Notes: generated by a model not told the origin, from the sequence alone. A stretch of 64,000 nt of DNA from Nisaea sp. (GCF_034670185.1 NZ_JAXMNY010000004.1:186001-250000), one strand, 5' to 3'. Counted from the first letter of the stretch, positions 34,328-44,207 are shown. Program-made: numbers and translations.

Positions 34328-36402
34328 GCCGCGTCCTCCCTGTCCTCGAAGGTAACGAGATAATTTCCTGCCGCATCCACCGTCACCCGGTCGCCCGGAC
34401 CGGCGAAGATTGTCGTCGTCTCCTCCTCGATCAGCAGCGGTCCCGCCATCGTGTGCCCCGGCAGAAGATCCACGCCGCGATAGATGTCCGCACGCATCGT
34501 GCCATGTTGCTCGTCGATGAAAACCGGGCGGTGCTCGACCGGTTCCGCCACCCCTGCCGCCTTGGGCAGGCGCGCCTCGGCAAGCGGCGGTAGAAGCCCC
34601 TTGCCGACAACGCGCAGCGCGGTAATCAATATCCGGCCGCCCGGCACGAGATGGCCGAAGCGTTGCGCGTATTCCTGCTCGAAAGCGGCCCGGATCTCCT
34701 CCGCGCTATCCTGAGGTGCAACCGGGATGCGAAGGTCCCATTGCTGGCCGTCATAACGCAGGTCAAGCTCCCGCTCGGTCCGCATCTCCGCGGCGGCAAA
34801 GCCTTCGTCCGAAAGCAGGCTCCGCGCCCTGTCCTCCAGGGCTGCGTAACGCGCCTCGACCGGTTGTTCCGGGATCGTATCGAGATCCTGGAAATGCACG
34901 TCCATGAAATCCTGCCGGACGTCGGAATGCAGCATGCCGAGGGCGCAGAAGGCACCGGCCTGACGCGGCACATAGACGGCCGCGCAGCCGAGACGGCGGC
35001 CGACCGGCGCCCCGTGCATCGGCCCGGCCCCGCCACAGGCAACCAGCCGGAAGCGGCGCGGATTCTGCCCGCGCTGCACCGAGATCCGCTCCACTGCATG
35101 CAACAGGTTCTGTTCCACCAGCCGGATGATCCCGGCAGCCCCGTCCTCGACCGAAAGTCCGAGCGGCTCCGCCACCCGCGTCCGCACGGCGGCGCGGGCT
35201 TTCTCACGGTCGAGAGTGACGGACCCGCCGGCATAGGCACCGGGCTTCAACCGGCCGAGCACGAGATTGGCGTCGGTCACCGTCGGCTCCGTCCCGCCAT
35301 GCCCGTAGCAGGCCGGGCCCGGACGGGCGCCCGCGCCTTCCGGTCCGGCGAACAGCATGCCCGCGCCGTCGACCCCGGCAATGGTGCCGCCCCCGGCGCC
35401 GACCGTGTGGATATCGACCGACGGTATGACAAGGTCGTAATCGGCGACCGAAAGCTCGTCGGTGATGGCGATCCGGCCCGCGCCCATCAGCATGACGTCA
35501 CAGCTGGTGCCGCCGATCTCCATGGAGAGAAGATCGTCATGCCCCGACACCTCCGCCAGATGCCGCATGGAGCCAACACCGGCGGCCGGGCCGGAAAGGA
35601 TCAGGTTCACCGGGCGTTCGGCAATTTGTCCGACTGAGACCGCGCCGCCGTTCGACTGCAGCATGAAAAGCTTGTGGCGAAGACCGCTATCCGCCAGCGT
35701 CGCCTCCAGCTCCTGCAGATAGCCGACCACGCGCGGCGCCACATAGGCGCTGACCACCGTGGTCGAGCTGCGCTCGTATTCTCCGATGATCGGGGCGACG
35801 GCGCTGGACCGGGCGATCCAGTCTCCGCCCCAGCTTCCTGCCAGCACCTCGGCCGCAGCCTCCTCGTGCGCCGGGTTGGCAAAGGCATTCAGCAGGCATA
35901 TCGCTACCGCCTCCACCCCCTCCGCCCGGAACCGTTCGCCGACGGCCCGGACCTGGTCGAGGTCGAGCGGCGCCAGCTCCTTCCCGTGCGTGTCCAGCCG
36001 GCCGGCGACCGGTCGGCGCAGATAGCGCGGCACCAGCACCTCCGGATAAGGCGTCCGGTGATCCCAGGGGTTGGTCCGTATACCCCGTCTGATCTCCAGC
36101 GAATCCCGGAAGCCCTCGGTGGTCAGCAGCCCGACCCGCACCCCCTTGCGCTCCAGCAACGTATTGGTCGCCACCGTCGACCCGTGCGCGAAAAAGGCGC
36201 ATTGGCCAAGGAACTCGGCCTCCGACAGCCCCAGATCCGCCGCCGCCTTCGCCACGGCGTTCATCACGCCACGGGCCGGGTCCGACGGCACCGACGGCAC
36301 CTTGAAGACATGCAGGGCGCCATCCGCTCCCGCTATCACCATATCCGTAAAGGTGCCCCCGACATCGACGCCGATCCGCCAGGGGGCTTTCAGAGAAATC
36401 AT
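34324..36402 (-). CDS. Hydantoinase A / oxoprolinase family protein
   Basis: A 692-residue HyuA-type subunit of the actin/Hsp70 fold. The phosphate-binding start RIGVDVGGTFTDMV is at residues 8-21, ANTLLERKG-type and IMLSGPAAG-type motifs follow (here ATNTLLERKGVRVGLLTTEGF and NLILSGPAAGVGSMRH), and the Gly-rich GAGGGTIA lies near residue 290. The frame extends to 36561, but ATG 36402 gives the normal N-terminus. The start is separated by 95 bp from the stop of the racemase-like gene. Confidence 0.93.
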   Translation of the reverse strand: MISLKAPWRIGVDVGGTFTDMVIAGADGALHVFKVPSVPSDPARGVMNAVAKAAADLGLSEAEFLGQCAFFAHGSTVATNTLLERKGVRVGLLTTEGFRDSLEIRRGIRTNPWDHRTPYPEVLVPRYLRRPVAGRLDTHGKELAPLDLDQVRAVGERFRAEGVEAVAICLLNAFANPAHEEAAAEVLAGSWGGDWIARSSAVAPIIGEYERSSTTVVSAYVAPRVVGYLQELEATLADSGLRHKLFMLQSNGGAVSVGQIAERPVNLILSGPAAGVGSMRHLAEVSGHDDLLSMEIGGTSCDVMLMGAGRIAITDELSVADYDLVIPSVDIHTVGAGGGTIAGVDGAGMLFAGPEGAGARPGPACYGHGGTEPTVTDANLVLGRLKPGAYAGGSVTLDREKARAAVRTRVAEPLGLSVEDGAAGIIRLVEQNLLHAVERISVQRGQNPRRFRLVACGGAGPMHGAPVGRRLGCAAVYVPRQAGAFCALGMLHSDVRQDFMDVHFQDLDTIPEQPVEARYAALEDRARSLLSDEGFAAAEMRTERELDLRYDGQQWDLRIPVAPQDSAEEIRAAFEQEYAQRFGHLVPGGRILITALRVVGKGLLPPLAEARLPKAAGVAEPVEHRPVFIDEQHGTMRADIYRGVDLLPGHTMAGPLLIEEETTTIFAGPGDRVTVDAAGNYLVTFEDREDAA

Positions 36403-36497
36403 CAGAAAGGACTTTCGGGGCTGGTCAGAAAAACGGGCACCAGTCTGACCGCGTGACAATGGATAGTGCAACGGCTGCGTTCGCGGTCCGTCAGCAC

Positions 36498-37286
36498 CTA
36501 TTTGCCGAGCAAACTCCCGTATCCCTCGACTTCCGTCCGAACACCCGCCAACCGCAGACAATGCCAGAGGCTGGCCTGGTTGGCCGTGATCACCGGTCGC
36601 TGCAGATCCTCCTCCAGCGCTTCGATGATCCCGACGCAGCGGAAGCCCGTGCCAAGGATGAGCACGCCGTCGGCCTCAACCGGGCAGGCGGCCCTGATCT
36701 GGCTGTAGAGTGGTTCGATCTGCTGCTCGAACCCGAGACCCATCGGGTACATGTCGCCGGTCGGCACGTCACGCCAGCCCGGTCCCGGATCGTAGCGCAG
36801 CATGCCGGCGGGCTCGATGCCGTGGTCGCGGAAATAACCGAGGCCGACGGCGAGCGTGGCGTCGTTGAACCAGGGCGGCAGGACCAAAAACGGGTTTTTG
36901 ATTTCAGACGCTTTCAGAGCGGCAAAACAGTCGAGAGCGTTGGTCGTGACCGGGATGTCCGGGCCGATGATCTCCGCGAGCCCCGCCACCACGGCCTCGT
37001 CCCAGCCCTTGCCGCCAACCAGGCTGCTGGAACTGTGGCCGAGCACCACCGCCGACAGGCGCATCGAGGCAAACTGCCGCGCCCCGTGCGCCAGATCTTC
37101 CGACAAGGCAACACGGGACCGGTCTGCATCCCAGGCAGCCCAAGGCGAGGGCGCGGTGACGCGGGCGGCATGAACAGAGACATGGGGCGGCAGCATTGCC
37201 CACCATTCCGCCTCCGGAACGGCCTCGCTGCTGACAATGAACATGCCGATACGGGCTTTCCAGCCCCAATTGTCGCGTGCTGTCAT
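36498..37286 (-). CDS. Asp/Glu racemase superfamily enzyme (arylmalonate decarboxylase / maleate isomerase-like)
   Basis: A 262-residue protein of the AMDase/maleate isomerase family. The second catalytic cysteine is C217 in GTGFRC, followed by PVITANQASLWHCLRLAG, the family C-terminus. The segment that carries the first cysteine in maleate isomerases is here LGHSSSSLV (residues 82-90), with no cysteine, as in arylmalonate decarboxylase. C120 (TNALDC) and C243 are also present. A one-cysteine decarboxylase or a variant racemase/isomerase is therefore likely. The gene sits between a class V aminotransferase and the hydantoinase A/B pair. Confidence 0.85.
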   Translation of the reverse strand: MTARDNWGWKARIGMFIVSSEAVPEAEWWAMLPPHVSVHAARVTAPSPWAAWDADRSRVALSEDLAHGARQFASMRLSAVVLGHSSSSLVGGKGWDEAVVAGLAEIIGPDIPVTTNALDCFAALKASEIKNPFLVLPPWFNDATLAVGLGYFRDHGIEPAGMLRYDPGPGWRDVPTGDMYPMGLGFEQQIEPLYSQIRAACPVEADGVLILGTGFRCVGIIEALEEDLQRPVITANQASLWHCLRLAGVRTEVEGYGSLLGK

Positions 37287-37309
37287 GCGCCGCTCCCCCC
37301 TCTGATTTT

Positions 37310-38488
37310 TTACCCGGCGAACACTGCCTTTGAGGCCGCCAGCGCGCCGTCTTTGTCCGCCTTGGCGCCAAGATCACTCAACGCAGCAGCGATTTGTTCA
37401 AGGTCGGTCAGGATATCCGCCTCATCGACCCAGCCCATAGTGCCGATACGGACCAGACGGTCCTTCAGATCCTCGAAGCGGGTCCCGGCGATCATGCAAT
37501 TATACCGCTCCGCCAGATGATCGATCAGCGCCGGGGCGGAAACGCCGTCCGGCGTTTTCACCACGACCAGTGTCGGGCTTGGCGTTCCTGTCGGGAAGAC
37601 CGAGAAGCCGAGCGCTTCAAGCCCGGCGGTGAGCGCACGGTTAAGCCGCAGATGCCGTGCCAGTGTCGCGTCCAGCCCCTCCTCGCCGATCATGGTCAGG
37701 GCCTCGTCGAGGGCATTGAGCATGGCAACCGGCGCCGTATAGGTCGGCTCGCCCTTCTCCGCCATCGGCCGGAAGCGGCGATAGTCGAAATAACCGCGCG
37801 GGCCGCGATCGTCGCGCTCGATGATGCCCCAGGCCTTCTCGCTGATGCTGGCAATGCCGAGGCCCGGCGGGCACATCAGGCATTTCTGCGAGGCGGAGAG
37901 AACGACATCGACACCCCATTCATCCGCCCGCATCTCGGCCCCGCCGAGACCGCTGACACTGTCGCAGACCAGAACAGATTCCGTTTCCGCAACGATTCCG
38001 CCGAGGGATTTCAGATCGGTCAGCGCGCCGGTCGAGCTTTCGCTATGCACCGTCACGACGGCGGCATAGCTCTTCTCCCCGAGCGCCCGGCGCACACCAT
38101 CGAGATCGATCGGGTCGCCAACCGCCGTGACCACCTCGTCCACCTCGGCGCCAATGCCTTCAGACAGCCGCCGGAACACAGGCCCCCACTGGCCATTGGT
38201 CGCGATCAGCACCCGCTGACCGGGTCCAGCGACGTTGATGATGCCAGATTCCATGGCGCCAATGCCGGTCGAGGAGAAGATAAAGGGCGGAACGCCGGAA
38301 CGGCCCAGGATCGGTTGCAGCCTGTTCTGGATCGCCTTGAAGCGGGCCAGGAATTCGGGCCCGCGATGGGCGATCATCGGCTGTGCGGCGGCTTGAAGGA
38401 CGCGGCTGGGAACGGCTGTGGGGCCAGGCAGACGAAGGCGGTAGGGCAGCGAAGCCCCGGTGCTGGAGGCGGACATGGTTTTGCTCAT
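37310..38488 (-). CDS. Class V pyridoxal-phosphate aminotransferase (alanine/serine-glyoxylate type)
   Basis: A 392-residue aminotransferase. LPGPTAVP at the N-terminus, VCDSVSGLGG for the PLP-stacking Asp, and the Schiff-base lysine in LSASQKCLMCPPGLG are as expected for alanine-glyoxylate or serine-glyoxylate aminotransferases. The start is ATG 38488 or ATG 38476; neither has a strong ribosome site. It is the first gene of a same-strand set with the racemase-like and hydantoinase genes (23-bp and 95-bp gaps), consistent with catabolism of a nitrogen compound. Confidence 0.92.
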   Translation of the reverse strand: MSKTMSASSTGASLPYRLRLPGPTAVPSRVLQAAAQPMIAHRGPEFLARFKAIQNRLQPILGRSGVPPFIFSSTGIGAMESGIINVAGPGQRVLIATNGQWGPVFRRLSEGIGAEVDEVVTAVGDPIDLDGVRRALGEKSYAAVVTVHSESSTGALTDLKSLGGIVAETESVLVCDSVSGLGGAEMRADEWGVDVVLSASQKCLMCPPGLGIASISEKAWGIIERDDRGPRGYFDYRRFRPMAEKGEPTYTAPVAMLNALDEALTMIGEEGLDATLARHLRLNRALTAGLEALGFSVFPTGTPSPTLVVVKTPDGVSAPALIDHLAERYNCMIAGTRFEDLKDRLVRIGTMGWVDEADILTDLEQIAAALSDLGAKADKDGALAASKAVFAG

Positions 38489-38624
38489 GAAATGGATCGT
38501 GGAACGAAGCGACCCGAGCATGGAACCAGCGCCGGCACGTCAGCGCAAGGGGACAGTCCGGAAAGAGAATCCAGCGATGACGGCATGGACCGCAGTCACA
38601 CGGCCAAAGTCGCACTGGCCGCGA

Positions 38625-39302
38625 TCAAAGCATCAGGAAGTCGTCGGCGCTCTGGATCAGGGGTTGGCTCGCCGCATCAAACCGGACGGGCTCAGCGTCA
38701 GCAGGAACGGCCTCAGTCTCCCGGTCCGTTTCCCGGCGGAGCAGACCGATCTCGCCCAAGCTGTCTTCGGCAGCAACCGGGGTCGCGTCCATGCCGCGTA
38801 TGGCGGCGTGCATGGGAGAGCCCTCAAGTCCGGCACGCCGGGCAGCAGCGGCGACCGTATCAACCAGTTCTATGCCGTAGAGATCCGCACCATAGAGATC
38901 CGCGCGGGCCGGCTGGACCAGCGCATCCGCGTCGATCGCACCCCGGTCGTCTTCCCCTCCATAGGCCGCAACCAGCCGTCCTATCGCAGCGGCGGTGCCA
39001 TCCGCGTCCAGCCCGGCAACAACACTTCCTGTCTCAACCACGATCTCGTCCGGCTGCGCATCTCTTGCCTCGGGCAAAAGCGAGCCTGTATCCCGCAGAT
39101 GTGACGGGTCGGAGGCCCGCCGGTATCCTTTGAAGTCCTCGCCGTCCAGATTCCGCGCAATGACCCCGCGCGACCAGTCGCCCGGTGCAACTCCTTGCTG
39201 CCAGAATCCGAAACTGTGCATCTGAAAACCGCCGGCGCCCGAAGGCGCGGAGATCCCGGACATGTCCGGTAAGCCGGAGTCCAAATTTTCGGCAAATGCC
39301 AT
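38625..39302 (-). CDS. Hypothetical protein
   Basis: A 225-residue acidic protein (ATG 39302; a TTG lies two codons upstream). It has a Gly/Ser-rich start, a short duplicated ADLYGADLYGIELVD segment near residue 140 and an acidic C-terminus ending DDFLML. No membrane helix, signal peptide or motif is recognised. The frame is open over 678 bp in a region with no better alternative, although opposite-strand frames are also long, as usual in GC-rich DNA. Function unknown. Confidence 0.5.
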   Translation of the reverse strand: MAFAENLDSGLPDMSGISAPSGAGGFQMHSFGFWQQGVAPGDWSRGVIARNLDGEDFKGYRRASDPSHLRDTGSLLPEARDAQPDEIVVETGSVVAGLDADGTAAAIGRLVAAYGGEDDRGAIDADALVQPARADLYGADLYGIELVDTVAAAARRAGLEGSPMHAAIRGMDATPVAAEDSLGEIGLLRRETDRETEAVPADAEPVRFDAASQPLIQSADDFLML

Positions 39303-39423
39303 CGGCAACTGCTTCCGTCCCTGAAATCAACCTGTGCCATACGGCAAAGTGGACAGAAGCAAAATCCAGACCAATAAAAACCAACCCAAGGTAAGCCGGC
39401 ACCTCAGGCGGCCGGAAAACCGG

Positions 39424-39837
39424 TCAAAATCTGGGGTTCGCGAAGATTGCGTCGAGCCGCCCTTTCAGCTTCTTCAGGGTCAGTGGCTTGATGATAAACG
39501 CATCGACACCCGCCGCGACGGCCTCCTGGACCGTTTCCGATTCATTGTGAGAGGTCAGGAATACGATCGGAATTTCCCGCACGGCGGCAGATTTCGTCCG
39601 GCGCAATGCCTTCAGGAAGGCCATGCCGTCCATCGGCTGCATCTCAATATCGCAGAGGATCAGACCCGGCAACTTCGCGACACACGCCTTGAGACCTTCT
39701 TCCCCGTCTCCGGCCTCACGGATCACCGGAAAGCCGAGAACCTGGAGCGCCTGGACAATCAGAGAACGCTGGAACTCGTCATCCTCGACGACGAGGACAT
39801 CAATCTCTTCGTATTGATTTTCACCGCGGCTGGTCAC
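39424..39837 (-). CDS. Response regulator, single receiver domain
   Basis: A 137-residue CheY-like protein without output domain. The acidic pocket VVEDDE, the phospho-acceptor aspartate in LILCDIEM (about residue 62), the Thr in FLTSHN and the Lys in IIKPLT are all present. It starts with GTG 39837, overlapping the TGA of the hybrid kinase gene as GTGA, so the two are made together. It likely takes phosphate from the kinase's Hpt domain and acts by protein-protein contact. Confidence 0.93.
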   Translation of the reverse strand: MTSRGENQYEEIDVLVVEDDEFQRSLIVQALQVLGFPVIREAGDGEEGLKACVAKLPGLILCDIEMQPMDGMAFLKALRRTKSAAVREIPIVFLTSHNESETVQEAVAAGVDAFIIKPLTLKKLKGRLDAIFANPRF

Positions 39838-42095
39838 GTTTCCGCCTTTCCTTCATTCGTCCGATAGGCTGCAAGCGCTTTGCGCAATGTCTGCGCCTCC
39901 TGCTGCAGGGAGGCAAAATCTTCAGGGTCAGGGGTACCTCCATTACGGCGAAAGAGGGTTTCAAGCTCCCCCGCAGCAGCTGCCAACCGGACAGCCCCTA
40001 CCGCAGCGGCAGCGCCTTTCAGCTTGTGGGCTTCACCGGCAATATCGGCCGGTTTTGCCCCGACCTGCAGTAGCTTCAGAGACTCTTCCAGCCGGACGGC
40101 AAAGCGGGAGAGAGCCTGCTCAAGCATGGACTGATCTCCGCCGCACATTTCTGCCAGATCTCTTGTGTCGAGCACGGCCGGATCAGGCAAGGCGGCTTCA
40201 CGGTCTGGCAGCTCTCCCGAACCAAACACATCGCCACCGGAACCGGGAGCCAGCGCGCGGGCCAGCACGCGAAGAGAAACCGGCTTGATCAGAACCTCAT
40301 CTGCACCGGCGTCACGGGCCAGCGCGACATCTTCGGGAAGTCCCGCCGCCGTCATGATCAGCAGCCGTGCCTCGGCCCGTGCCGCCAACGCCTCGGCACG
40401 CAAGGCCCGCAACAGGCCAAGACCGTCCAGTTCAGGCATATGCCAATCCGTAATAAGCACATCCCATTTTCCCGGATTCTGCCGCCAGCGCTCCAGGGCC
40501 TCAGCACCATTTTCCACAATGGTCGCGGAACAGCCAAACTGCTCCAGTTGCCGTCCCATGACCCAGCGGTTGGTCTCGTCATCGTCCGCCACCAGAACAG
40601 ACAACGACAGTTGCGGCGTTTCGAAGATGTCCTGCGCGGCGGATGCAGCCGCCTCCGAACTCTCCGGCAGCGGCAGGACGAGCCGGAACGCGCTGCCACG
40701 GCCGGGTGTACTCGTCACGGAAATATGACCGCCCATAAGGTCGGCCAGCTGTCGTGTGATGGCGAGCCCGAGACCAGTGCCACCGAACCGTCTTGTGGTC
40801 GAGGAATCCGCCTGCTCGAATGGCTTGAACAGGCGGTCCAGATCGGCCCTCTCCATGCCGAGTCCGGTATCCGTCACCGAAATGGATATACCGTCCTTCA
40901 CCGCCTTATCCGGTTGCAGACTGACGGTGACCTTTCCAGACTCCGTGAACTTGATCGCATTGCCGACCAGATTGAGCAGAATTTGCCGCAGCCGCGCCTC
41001 GTCTCCACACACGACATCGGGAAGATCCCGCGCAATCACCAGATCGAGCGAGATCGACTTGCGTGATGCCGCGGGCCTCAAGACTGCAACCGCCTGCCCC
41101 GCCATTTCGGCAAGGGAAAATGGCGCAATCGAAAGATCAAATTTGCCGGCCTCGATCTTAGACAGGTCGAGTATCTGGTTCAGCAGTTCCAACAGCGCTC
41201 CGGCGGACCGGCGGATGACCGTGAGCATGTCGCGCTGACCCGCGTTCAGCGGCGTGCGCTCGAGTAATTCCAGCGTAGCCAGGACACCGCTCATCGGCGT
41301 CCGGATCTCATGGCTCATCGTCGCCAGAAAACTCGACTTCGCGGCGTTGGAAGCCTCTGCCGCCCGGCGCGCGAGCGCCAGGGAATTCTCCCGCTCGGAC
41401 CGATAGGCGGCATTGCGCCACACAAAGGCTATGGCAATGCCGCCGGAAAACAGGATGAGGGCAACGCCGACAACCGACATGTAGAGACCGATCCGCCGAT
41501 AGGCGCGCGCACTGGCCGAGACATCGAGATATGCCTCGAACGCCCCAATAACGGTTCCTGTTTTGCCGCCGGTTCCATTATCCGAACCGGCCCCCCGGCT
41601 GAAGACCGGCAGATAGGTTTCGGCGACAATGACGGGTTCCACCGCACCGTCCGCAGGCAGTATCTCGATTGCCGCGTGCGGTTCGCCCCGGAGCACCTGA
41701 TCCGCCCAATAGGCGGACGTATTGACCCGGCCGACCTCCTCCGCATTCGAGGAGGCGACGGCACGGCCGTTCTGATCGAATATGACAAAATCCCGCAACC
41801 CGCCGAGCCGGGACGCCAGCGCGATGGTGCGACGGTCGGCCTCGGAGAGGCTCTTTCCCTGGAGCACGGGTACAATCGATTCCAGATGCGCGACAATGCC
41901 GTTGGTCCAGCGTACCCCCATGGAAATTGCATCGCGCTCAAGCAGAGCGGTCTGGATACGATTGACAGCCAACACCATCAGGATTGCGGCCAGTGCCAGC
42001 ACGGCCACGATCAAACCGATCAAGGCGCCGAAACCCGGTCCTCGTCCACTGTCCGGCAGCGATCTGTCGAGATGATGTTTTGCGGCAAGCGCCAT
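39834..42095 (-). CDS. Hybrid sensor histidine kinase with receiver and Hpt domains
   Basis: A 753-residue membrane kinase. Membrane helix 1 is at about residues 25-48, a periplasmic sensor of about 150 residues (dCache-like in size) follows, then helix 2 at about 205-225. HisKA has the acceptor in FLATMSHEIRTPMSG, HATPase_c has DTGLGM and GTGLGLAI, and the receiver domain (LVADDDETN; LITDWHMPELDG; IKPVS) lies at about 500-620. A C-terminal Hpt domain has its His in GEAHKLKGAAAAVGA. This is a BarA/ArcB-type phosphorelay protein. It is translationally coupled to the downstream single-domain response regulator. Confidence 0.94.
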   Translation of the reverse strand: MALAAKHHLDRSLPDSGRGPGFGALIGLIVAVLALAAILMVLAVNRIQTALLERDAISMGVRWTNGIVAHLESIVPVLQGKSLSEADRRTIALASRLGGLRDFVIFDQNGRAVASSNAEEVGRVNTSAYWADQVLRGEPHAAIEILPADGAVEPVIVAETYLPVFSRGAGSDNGTGGKTGTVIGAFEAYLDVSASARAYRRIGLYMSVVGVALILFSGGIAIAFVWRNAAYRSERENSLALARRAAEASNAAKSSFLATMSHEIRTPMSGVLATLELLERTPLNAGQRDMLTVIRRSAGALLELLNQILDLSKIEAGKFDLSIAPFSLAEMAGQAVAVLRPAASRKSISLDLVIARDLPDVVCGDEARLRQILLNLVGNAIKFTESGKVTVSLQPDKAVKDGISISVTDTGLGMERADLDRLFKPFEQADSSTTRRFGGTGLGLAITRQLADLMGGHISVTSTPGRGSAFRLVLPLPESSEAAASAAQDIFETPQLSLSVLVADDDETNRWVMGRQLEQFGCSATIVENGAEALERWRQNPGKWDVLITDWHMPELDGLGLLRALRAEALAARAEARLLIMTAAGLPEDVALARDAGADEVLIKPVSLRVLARALAPGSGGDVFGSGELPDREAALPDPAVLDTRDLAEMCGGDQSMLEQALSRFAVRLEESLKLLQVGAKPADIAGEAHKLKGAAAAVGAVRLAAAAGELETLFRRNGGTPDPEDFASLQQEAQTLRKALAAYRTNEGKAET

Positions 42096-42246
42096 AGGTC
42101 AGCCAGAAACGAAGGAGCCGATAACGCCACCATGCCCGGCCGCTGCCAGAGGCGAAATGACTTGCATCAATCCGGATCTCTGACACGCCGGGCTCGGTGA
42201 CGGGATCAAAAAAACGATCCGGCGCAGCAATCTTGGAAATTCAGGC

Positions 42247-44016
42247 TTAGTCTTCCCCGGGCGGGATCACCCTCGGGTCGCCATAGCCGAAATGTTCGGC
42301 ATACGGGGCAAGTGTGTCCAGATAAGGCGCCATCTGGTCCCGGTATCGTACCCATCGGCCAACGGCGCGCGTATAGATCGGCTCCGAAACCTGCCGGAAA
42401 CTGGGGGTGCGGATCATCCCGCGCGCCTTGGCGTGCGCCGTGTGATCGAGAACCGCGTCGGTCCAGTCGAGACCGAGGAAGCTTGTCACCCGCCGGGCAG
42501 TTCCTTCCGTGTCCGCAACGAGATCCTCGTAGCGCACGGTAATATGGTCGGGCGACAGTGTCCGCTCGATCTCCTGCCACAGCGCCATGACGCGCGCATA
42601 GAAACCGGCGGCGCCCTCCATCGAGGTGAAACTGGCCATCGCCGAGTTCAGCCGTATCGACTGCATGAAGCAACTCAGGCAGCAATCGCACGGATGGCGC
42701 AGGGACAGGATCACCTTGGCATTCGGATAGAGCCTGAGAGCAAGCGGAAGATAGACGATATTGAGCGGCATCTTGTCGATCACCACACGCGGCCGGCTCC
42801 CCTCTTCGCCAGCCCAGCGCGCCAGCTTGGCACGGTATTCCGCGCGCAGCCGGTCGGCGTCAGCCTCATTGAGCGCGGCAAGACGTTCGGCCAGCGTTCC
42901 TGCGCCCAGCGCCGCGAACCCGGCCCCGACGCTGGAGAGCACCGGCTGCTCCTCGATCACCCGCGCATCCGGATGGGCATCCAGAATCTGGTCGAGCAAT
43001 GTTGTCCCGGAGCGCGGAAAACCGACCATGAATACGGCGGGCGGCTCCGCTTCCGGAAGCGGCGTCCAGCGGGTCGGCCACCCGTCCGATATCGCCCTCT
43101 CATAGGCATTGAGCGTGTTCAAAAACAGGCGCGGGTCGGCAGTACCCGACGGCGCGCGCTGGACCGCGATCTCATTGCCATGCTCGAAGCGAGCCCAGGC
43201 CTCATCATATTGCCCGAGCCGGTCGAGAACGGTCCCCAGCTCAAACTCGACGGCATCGCGCCCCGCCTCACCGTCCAGCGCCTCCGGCAAAGCCTGCAAG
43301 CGATGCAGCGCGCCTTCGAGATCGCCCTGGCGACGCTCGACAATCGAGAGAAACACCGCACTGACATGATCCTCGGCGTCAATGATCAGAGCCCGGCGGG
43401 CCGCCCTGCCGGCGAGCTCAAGCTTCGAAAGTGTCTCGGCAAAGCCCGCCATGCGCCGCCAGGCCAGGTTAGTCCCCGGCTCGGCAATCACGGCCCGGCG
43501 CAACTCCGTCTCGGCTTCTCTCTCACGGCCGGATTCACGCAGAATCACGGCGAGATTGACCCGTACCCACGCCATGTTCGGATCGGCATGCAGGGCATCC
43601 CCGGCAGCGCGCTCCGCTTCACGGAGTCGCCCCAATTCCTGATAACTGCTTGCAAGGGCACCCAGCGCCTCTGCCTTGCCCGGATGCGTCAGCGCCCAGA
43701 GCGCAGTCGCCCTGTGACGGCCGGCCAGAGGTTCTGCAGTGGAGGCAACAGTCAACAAAGCCGTCGCGGATGGGGACGCCGGATCAAGCAGCACAGCCCG
43801 CCGCGCCGCCGTCAGGGCAAGCAAGGGCACTCCAGCCCGCAATCCCGCCGCCGCCGCCTGAACCCATCCACCCACCGCCGCTGGGTGGCGCCGGGCGACA
43901 CGCATGAACCCATCCGCCGATCCCGCCAGATCCCCACGCTCAAACGCCGCCTGGGCGTCGGCCATCAGGCGGCGGGTTTCTGTCAGATAATCAGGATCGG
44001 CAGCAAAGGCGGACAT
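42247..44016 (-). CDS. TPR-containing sulfotransferase
   Basis: A 589-residue protein. The first 300 residues are helical repeats of the tetratricopeptide type (AERAAGDALHADPNMAWVRVNLAVIL is one). The last 280 form a sulfotransferase domain with the PAPS 5'-phosphosulfate loop VGFPRSGTTLLDQIL and the 3'-phosphate segment ILSLRHPCDCCLSCF. The target is unknown; such TPR fusions are common in marine alphaproteobacteria. A decayed copy of its first 19 codons lies at 47490-47545. The start is ATG 44016; the ribosome site is weak. Confidence 0.92.
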   Translation of the reverse strand: MSAFAADPDYLTETRRLMADAQAAFERGDLAGSADGFMRVARRHPAAVGGWVQAAAAGLRAGVPLLALTAARRAVLLDPASPSATALLTVASTAEPLAGRHRATALWALTHPGKAEALGALASSYQELGRLREAERAAGDALHADPNMAWVRVNLAVILRESGREREAETELRRAVIAEPGTNLAWRRMAGFAETLSKLELAGRAARRALIIDAEDHVSAVFLSIVERRQGDLEGALHRLQALPEALDGEAGRDAVEFELGTVLDRLGQYDEAWARFEHGNEIAVQRAPSGTADPRLFLNTLNAYERAISDGWPTRWTPLPEAEPPAVFMVGFPRSGTTLLDQILDAHPDARVIEEQPVLSSVGAGFAALGAGTLAERLAALNEADADRLRAEYRAKLARWAGEEGSRPRVVIDKMPLNIVYLPLALRLYPNAKVILSLRHPCDCCLSCFMQSIRLNSAMASFTSMEGAAGFYARVMALWQEIERTLSPDHITVRYEDLVADTEGTARRVTSFLGLDWTDAVLDHTAHAKARGMIRTPSFRQVSEPIYTRAVGRWVRYRDQMAPYLDTLAPYAEHFGYGDPRVIPPGED

Positions 44017-44207
44017 CGGGCAAACTCTTCAACAATTCAACCCGAGAGTAGTCGATCAGTATCAGCGTGCGATAGCAATCGCGTTGCGACTGCGCTGAAA
44101 ATGGAAAAGACGAAGTTGAGCTTGATGCCGAATATCGTTGGCACCATTTTCATCGCACGGGCCCATTCGGCGACCCCGAAAGATAAAAAACATCAGGGAG
44201 TATAATA

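Noticed and set aside
37394..39133. 579-residue plus-strand frame
   Set aside because: It is antisense to the class V aminotransferase and the low-complexity, Arg-rich end has no family signature.
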